From: Blastococcus sp. CT_GayMR19
GTDB lineage: Bacteria; Actinomycetota; Actinomycetes; Mycobacteriales; Geodermatophilaceae
Direction: 5' to 3'
Length of the DNA stretch: 64,000 nucleotides
NCBI RefSeq assembly: GCF_004570385.1
Contig: NZ_SPQL01000005.1
Location: 1 to 64,000, forward strand
Positions 56,572 through 64,000 of the stretch are shown one piece after another (positions within the stretch are counted from its first letter, which is position 1; each line of letters opens with the position of its first letter). Under the pieces are notes generated by a model. The model saw nothing but the letters and a program-made list of their open reading frames with translations, was not told the origin of the DNA and did not search any database. The position numbers were made by a program, and so were the translations under genes.

Positions 56572-56668
56572 GGGCGCTGTTGTACCCCGTCCGTGTCGAT
56601 CAAGGTGGGACGAGGTCGTGCCGTATCCGGGAGGGGGAGAAGCCCGGGGACGCGGTGCGACCCCCGCC

Positions 56669-56704
56669 CAGGCGGGGGCTTCACGACATGGGAGCCCCCG
56701 CCTG
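56669..56704. promoter_or_regulatory. 12-bp inverted repeat upstream of the BldM-like gene
   Basis: CAGGCGGGGGCT (56669-56680) and AGCCCCCGCCTG (56693-56704) are exact complements with a 12-nt loop, about 80 bp before the start codon. It could be an operator or a leader hairpin. Confidence 0.4.
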
Positions 56705-56782
56705 AGCGATACCCGGTCAGGTGTTCCCGGACCGGTACGGGGACCCGGCGGACACGTTGCCGGGGTGAAGCGAGGAGCAGGC

Positions 56783-57502
56783 GTGATCGACGACAGGATG
56801 CGCGGACCGGGCAACGGCACGACGAACGTCTGGGTGTACGACGAACGCCGGCGGGTCCGCGACGACGTCGCCTCACGGCTGGTGGCTCTGCCGTTCGTCG
56901 GCCGGGTCGAGGTCGTCGGTGACGCCGCCTCGCTGATGTCCCGGCTGGCCACCCGCATGCCCGACGTGCTGATCGTCGGCACCCAGCGGGCCGTGGACAC
57001 CGGGCTGAGCGCGGCCACCCAGGCGCTGCGTGCCTACCCGGGCCTGCCGGTCCTGGTACTCGGCGCGCCCGACGACGCGGACAGCGTCCGTGCCGCCGTC
57101 GCCTTCGGGGCGCGGGGCTACCTGCGCTGGGACGCCAGCTCCATCGAGATGGGCCTCGGTCTGTCGCGCGTGGGGTTGCGTGCCGAGGGTGCCCGCATCC
57201 CTCAGCCGGCCACCGCCGGCAGCCCGGCGCCCTGGAGCGGTGCCGCGCCGCTCAACGGTTCCGCCCCGACCACGGTGCGCTCGACCGTGCGGGAGGCGAC
57301 GCCGGTCGCCGCGCTGTCCATGCGGGAGATGCAGGTGCTCAGCGGCATGAGCCAGGGCAAGAGCAACGCCCAGATCGGCCGCGAGCTGTACCTGTCCGAG
57401 GACACGATCAAGACCCACGCCCGCCGGCTGTTCCGCAAGCTCGGCGCCAAGGACCGCGCCGAGGCCGTCGCGACGGGTTTCCGCCGCGGCATCATGACGT
57501 AG
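56783..57502 (+). CDS. BldM-like LuxR-family regulator with degenerate receiver
   Basis: This 239-residue protein has a receiver-like domain (residues ~15-130), a Pro/Ser/Gly linker and a LuxR-type helix-turn-helix near 175-239: MREMQVLSGMSQGKSNAQIGRELYLSEDTIKTHARRLFRKLG. That HTH and the adjacent whiD-type gene point to BldM. The phosphoacceptor site reads PDVLIVG, so Gly66 replaces Asp, and the conserved Lys is replaced in GYLRWD; phosphorylation is not expected. GTG at 56783 follows GAGGAG; a longer frame to 56483 crosses the regulatory region. Confidence 0.85.
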   Translation: MIDDRMRGPGNGTTNVWVYDERRRVRDDVASRLVALPFVGRVEVVGDAASLMSRLATRMPDVLIVGTQRAVDTGLSAATQALRAYPGLPVLVLGAPDDADSVRAAVAFGARGYLRWDASSIEMGLGLSRVGLRAEGARIPQPATAGSPAPWSGAAPLNGSAPTTVRSTVREATPVAALSMREMQVLSGMSQGKSNAQIGRELYLSEDTIKTHARRLFRKLGAKDRAEAVATGFRRGIMT

Positions 57503-57527
57503 GTCCCGCCCACAAGATCAACGCACG

Positions 57528-57564
57528 CTGAGGGCCCCTTCCGGACGTCGGGAGGGGCCCTCAG
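57528..57564 (+). terminator. Terminator of the BldM-like gene
   Basis: A 15-bp stem with one G-U pair (57528-57542 with 57550-57564) and a 7-nt loop begins 26 nt after the stop codon. Confidence 0.75.
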
Positions 57565-57566
57565 TC

Positions 57567-57675
57567 ATGACAAGCGATCCTCCGGATCGCACCGCGGCCA
57601 GGACCCCACCCCTGACCGCGGAGCCGCTGCATCGCGCCTGCGCGGACCCCTCCGGGGCCCACTCGGCGCGATCAC
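57567..57675 (+). repeat. Dispersed intergenic hairpin element, copy 4
   Basis: It starts ATGACA, then GCGATCC-TCC-GGATCGC (57574-57590), and shares ACCGCG.CCAGG, CGGAGCCGCTGC and CCCACTCGGCGCGA with copy 1 at 8612-8722. The stem differs from copy 1 by a paired G-C to A-T change. It follows a terminator and lies between convergent genes. Confidence 0.75.
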
Positions 57676-57687
57676 GCTTTCTGGAAC

Positions 57688-58098
57688 TCAATCCTCGCGG
57701 GCGTGGCGGCCGCTTCCGCCGGCGCCGTGCTGGCCGGTGGGCTCGTCCCGCTCCGCGGCCGCGGCCACGCCGTCGGCGTACCCGCTGGCGTAGTCCCAGC
57801 TGACGTAGTCGTCGGGGTCGGGGTCGAACGGGGGCTCGTGCCGGCCGGTCTGGCCCTCGTCCAGCAGCTGCCGCAGGTTGGCCTGCATCAGCGCCCAGTC
57901 GACGTGGTGCTCCTCGTCGCAGTCGGGGCAGTCGACGACGATGCCCTTGATGCCCGTGGGCTCGAGCAGGGTGCGGAACACCTCGAGCTCGGCGAGGTCG
58001 TCGAGGACGCCCGCACGCTCCTCCATGGTGAGCGGAGGAGGAGTGGCGGAGTCGCCGGCCCCGAAGTCCGGGCCGGAGGTGTCGTCGAACGGAGTCAC
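57688..58098 (-). CDS. DUF5319-type conserved protein
   Basis: This 136-residue acidic protein has the central CPDCDEEHHVDWALMQANLRQLLDEG motif (a Cys-x2-Cys-type pair with His) and DPDDYVSWDYASGYADG. The same length and position next to guaB are known for the mycobacterial homologue (Rv3412 region). Function is unknown; the Cys/His cluster suggests metal binding. GTG at 58098 with GTGGGGG upstream is preferred over the frame open to 58236. It is divergent from guaB. Confidence 0.82.
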   Translation of the reverse strand: MTPFDDTSGPDFGAGDSATPPPLTMEERAGVLDDLAELEVFRTLLEPTGIKGIVVDCPDCDEEHHVDWALMQANLRQLLDEGQTGRHEPPFDPDPDDYVSWDYASGYADGVAAAAERDEPTGQHGAGGSGRHARED

Positions 58099-58111
58099 GC
58101 CCCCACGGTAA

Positions 58112-62469
<4,358 letters not shown>

Positions 62470-62494
62470 TCCTCCGCGGAGGCCGTAGAACACG

Positions 62495-62532
62495 GAGAGG
62501 GCCCGGGGAGCGGATGCTCCCCGGGCCCTCTC
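62495..62532. terminator. Bidirectional terminator after guaA
   Basis: A perfect 17-bp stem (62495-62511 with 62516-62532) closes a GGAT loop. It lies between convergent guaA and the small membrane protein gene and can serve both. Confidence 0.82.
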
Positions 62533-62550
62533 GCCCCGTCCCTCCTGCGG

Positions 62551-62823
62551 TCAGCGCTGCTTGCGGCGGACCTTGCGCATCTCCGACACCAGCAGCGCCA
62601 CGCCGCCGCCGATGAGGGCGATCCAGACCAGCCCGCCGTTGTCGAACAGGAACAGCTCGATGCCGGTCATCAGCGTGATCGCCAGGGCGATGAAGACCAG
62701 GCCCGGGATCAGAGCCACCCAGTCGACGACGCGGCGCTGGGGGAGGGGACGGTCCTCGGTCTCCAGCGGGGTGATCTCCTGCCAGGCGGTCGGTGTGGTC
62801 GGGAACTCGCTGTAGTCAGCCAC
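62551..62823 (-). CDS. Small two-helix membrane protein (90 aa)
   Basis: This 90-residue protein has a polar N-terminal ~30 residues and two hydrophobic helices (about 34-53 and 63-79) with a basic end (RKVRRKQR). It starts inside the 3' end of the PspC gene (8-nt overlap), so it is part of that operon. No known domain was recognised; a partner of the PspC protein is an inference from position. Confidence 0.75.
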   Translation of the reverse strand: MADYSEFPTTPTAWQEITPLETEDRPLPQRRVVDWVALIPGLVFIALAITLMTGIELFLFDNGGLVWIALIGGGVALLVSEMRKVRRKQR

Positions 62824-63760
62824 GGGACACCTCCACGTCTCCGAATCCGTTGTGGACCACCAGGTTGATCTCAGGCACGCCGTCGTCCACCCACGAGCCG
62901 CTTCCGCGACCGGCGAAGTAGCCGTCGTCAGCGCCCTGCCCGAAGACGTCGATCGAACCCATTCCGGAGTCGACTGTCAGCCGGACGTCGGCCTCTGGCG
63001 GAACGATCACCCGGATGTCGCCGAAGCCGTGCTCGATGCGTGTGCGGACCGGGCTCCCCTCGCCGACGTCGATGCGGGTGAGGTCGAGCGTCAGGTCGCC
63101 CGCATCGCTGCGGTAGACGTCGTTCACGGCCGACGCGGTGACCGGCCGGTAGATCCGGTCGCCCGACGACCCGCCGTCCCAGGGCTCGGACGCCGCGGCG
63201 ATCAGACCCAGGGACAGCACGACGCCGAGCGCGATGAGCCCGCCGCGGGCCGTCCGGCCGCCGGCGAAGGCCGCGGCCACCAGGCCGATCCCGACGACCA
63301 GGACGGCGACGCCGAAGAAGCCGACCGCGCCGATGTTCCAGGCGGTGAAGTTGGTGATCATCGCCATGGCGCCGAGCAGGATGAGCAGGGCCGCGATGGT
63401 GATGCCCGGAACCGGGGACCGCGGGCCGAGCGGCGCGCGTTCCCGCCGGCTGGCAGGAGTTCCGGGCCCGGCGGGCGGACCGGCCGGTGTGAGCACCCAG
63501 AGCAACAGGTAGACGACGATGCCCGCGCCGCCGGCGAGAGTCAGCGCCACGAACCCGACACGCCAGAGCAGCGCGTCGATGCCGGTGTACTCGGCCAGGC
63601 CGCCGTTGACGCCGCCGAGGATCTTGTCGGTGCGGCTGCGACGCAGCGGGGGCCGGACGGACGGCCCGTACGGCGGCGGGGACTGCCACGCCGGGGGCTC
63701 GACGGACGGGGGGAGGGGCGGCGGGGGTGCCGCGGGGGGAGGGGGCGTTGCCGATGTCAT
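62816..63760 (-). CDS. PspC-domain membrane protein with LiaF-like C-terminus
   Basis: This 314-residue protein begins with a Pro-rich tail, then a PspC domain (SRTDKILGGVNGGLAEYTGIDALLWRVGFVALTLAGGAGIVVYLLLWVL). About three more membrane helices follow, and then a C-terminal beta-rich domain with GFGDIRVIVPPEADVRLTVDSGMGSIDV repeats like LiaF-type envelope-stress proteins. Such proteins monitor the cell envelope. It is divergent from another PspC-domain gene, the usual actinobacterial arrangement with a histidine kinase. The ATG at 63760 lacks a clear ribosome site. Confidence 0.88.
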   Translation of the reverse strand: MTSATPPPPAAPPPPLPPSVEPPAWQSPPPYGPSVRPPLRRSRTDKILGGVNGGLAEYTGIDALLWRVGFVALTLAGGAGIVVYLLLWVLTPAGPPAGPGTPASRRERAPLGPRSPVPGITIAALLILLGAMAMITNFTAWNIGAVGFFGVAVLVVGIGLVAAAFAGGRTARGGLIALGVVLSLGLIAAASEPWDGGSSGDRIYRPVTASAVNDVYRSDAGDLTLDLTRIDVGEGSPVRTRIEHGFGDIRVIVPPEADVRLTVDSGMGSIDVFGQGADDGYFAGRGSGSWVDDGVPEINLVVHNGFGDVEVSRG

Positions 63761-63797
63761 GCCAGAAGCGTGCCGATCCGGTCGCCTCTAGACCATC

Positions 63798-63828
63798 AGG
63801 GAACGCCCCCATCCGACCCTGGTTCCCT
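63798..63828. promoter_or_regulatory. AGGGAAC-N17-GTTCCCT inverted repeat
   Basis: Perfect 7-bp arms at 63798-63804 and 63822-63828 lie in the 122-bp gap between two divergent PspC-domain genes. It is a candidate operator for a response regulator controlling both; there is no direct proof. Confidence 0.4.
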
Positions 63829-63882
63829 TTCCGGGGTGATCACCGGTGTCGGACGGGGGTCGCGCGGTGCGACGATCAACAC

Positions 63883-64000
63883 GTGACCATGACCTCCACC
63901 GGGGCGCCGCCCCGCCCACCGCTCGCTCGCCCGCGGGACGGTCGGATGCTGGCGGGGGTCGCCGCGGGCACCGCCGCGCACCTGCGGCAGGACCCGCTCA
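63883..64000 (+). CDS. PspC-domain protein, probably a sensor histidine kinase (3' end outside)
   Basis: Only 39 codons are in the window. After a Pro/Arg-rich start comes RDGRMLAGVAAGTAAHLRQDPL, the first part of a PspC domain. In actinobacteria a PspC domain fused to a kinase is often divergent from a PspC/LiaF-like protein, so a sensor kinase is likely but unproven. The start may be GTG at 63883 or ATG at 63889; no ribosome site is evident. Confidence 0.6.
   Translation, partial: MTMTSTGAPPRPPLARPRDGRMLAGVAAGTAAHLRQDPL

Larger units (their letters stand above)
56428..56782. other. Divergent regulatory region between whiB and the BldM-like gene
   Basis: The 355-bp gap has no gene. It holds an 18-bp palindrome (56554-56571), a 12-bp inverted repeat (56669-56680 with 56693-56704) and several GC-rich near-repeats. 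No full promoter match was found on either strand; these regulators are often read from alternative sigma promoters. Confidence 0.5.

Noticed and set aside
62470-62482. CCTCCGCGGAGG near guaA as another element hairpin
   Set aside because: It is a short palindrome without the 3-nt loop or flanks of the element; the real feature there is the terminator at 62495-62532.

Overview
This is a GC-rich, gene-dense chromosomal window from an actinobacterium. The signs are a WhiB/Wbl gene, a GuaB3 paralogue beside GuaB, a DUF5319-type gene, a His-tailed GroEL next to GroES, GTG/TTG starts, and TANNNT-type -10 boxes. Gene order (rpoBC, str operon, S10-spc, alpha operon, rplM-rpsI-glmM, glmS-acpS-nnr-alr, tsaEB-rimI-tsaD, groESL, whiB, guaB) matches actinobacterial cores. 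The detailed flavour suggests the Geodermatophilaceae or relatives, but that placement is inference. No tRNA, rRNA, CRISPR, prophage or insertion sequence was seen.

Layout. 1-664: 3' part of an Mce-associated-like membrane protein. 823-8608: rpoB-rpoC with promoter, intercistronic UUCG hairpin and terminator. 8824-11195: a leftward accessory patch (LLM/F420-type oxidoreductase, a 71-residue domain protein, a cytosolic trypsin-like protease). 11444-16175: str operon (rpsL, rpsG, fusA, tuf) with a promoter, a long leader and a terminator. 16236-26641: S10-spc ribosomal protein operon. 26783-33962: secY, adk, map, infA, rpmJ, rpsM, rpsK, rpsD, rpoA, rplQ; then truA. 34756-40167: a molybdenum-cofactor patch (mobA, fdhD, moaB/mog, moaC, moeA) with an NAD(P)-binding protein, a VOC protein and a beta-carbonic anhydrase. 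40480-47940: rplM, rpsI, glmM, glmS, acpS, nnr, alr. 47940-52451: alpha/beta hydrolase, family-4 uracil-DNA glycosylase, and the t6A genes tsaE, tsaB, tsaD with rimI. 52441-53676: THUMP-like methyltransferase. 53734-56111: CIRCE-controlled groES-groEL. 56128-58098: WhiB3/WhiD-like regulator, BldM-like regulator, DUF5319 protein. 58235-62468: guaB, guaB3, guaA. 62551-64000: PspC-type membrane proteins and the start of a divergent PspC-domain gene.

The genes mostly build the transcription-translation apparatus and supply its surroundings: Sec export, N-terminal Met removal, tRNA t6A and pseudouridine, chaperonin, cell-wall precursor sugars and D-alanine, GMP. Compact operons are knitted together by 1-4 base stop/start overlaps.

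The best candidate for something undescribed is not a protein. It is a dispersed ~105-130 bp intergenic element present at four places (8612-8722, 36931-37061, 42824-42930, 57567-57675). It has a 7-bp hairpin whose stem sequence changes with compensating substitutions while its 3-nt TCC/GGA loop stays fixed. Three of the four copies lie between convergent genes. Secondary observations are two minicistrons tiled between ribosomal protein genes by stop/start overlaps, a terminator hairpin that encodes the N-terminus of TruA, tandem duplications across the stop codons of both glmM and glmS, and likely leaderless glmS and UDG transcripts.
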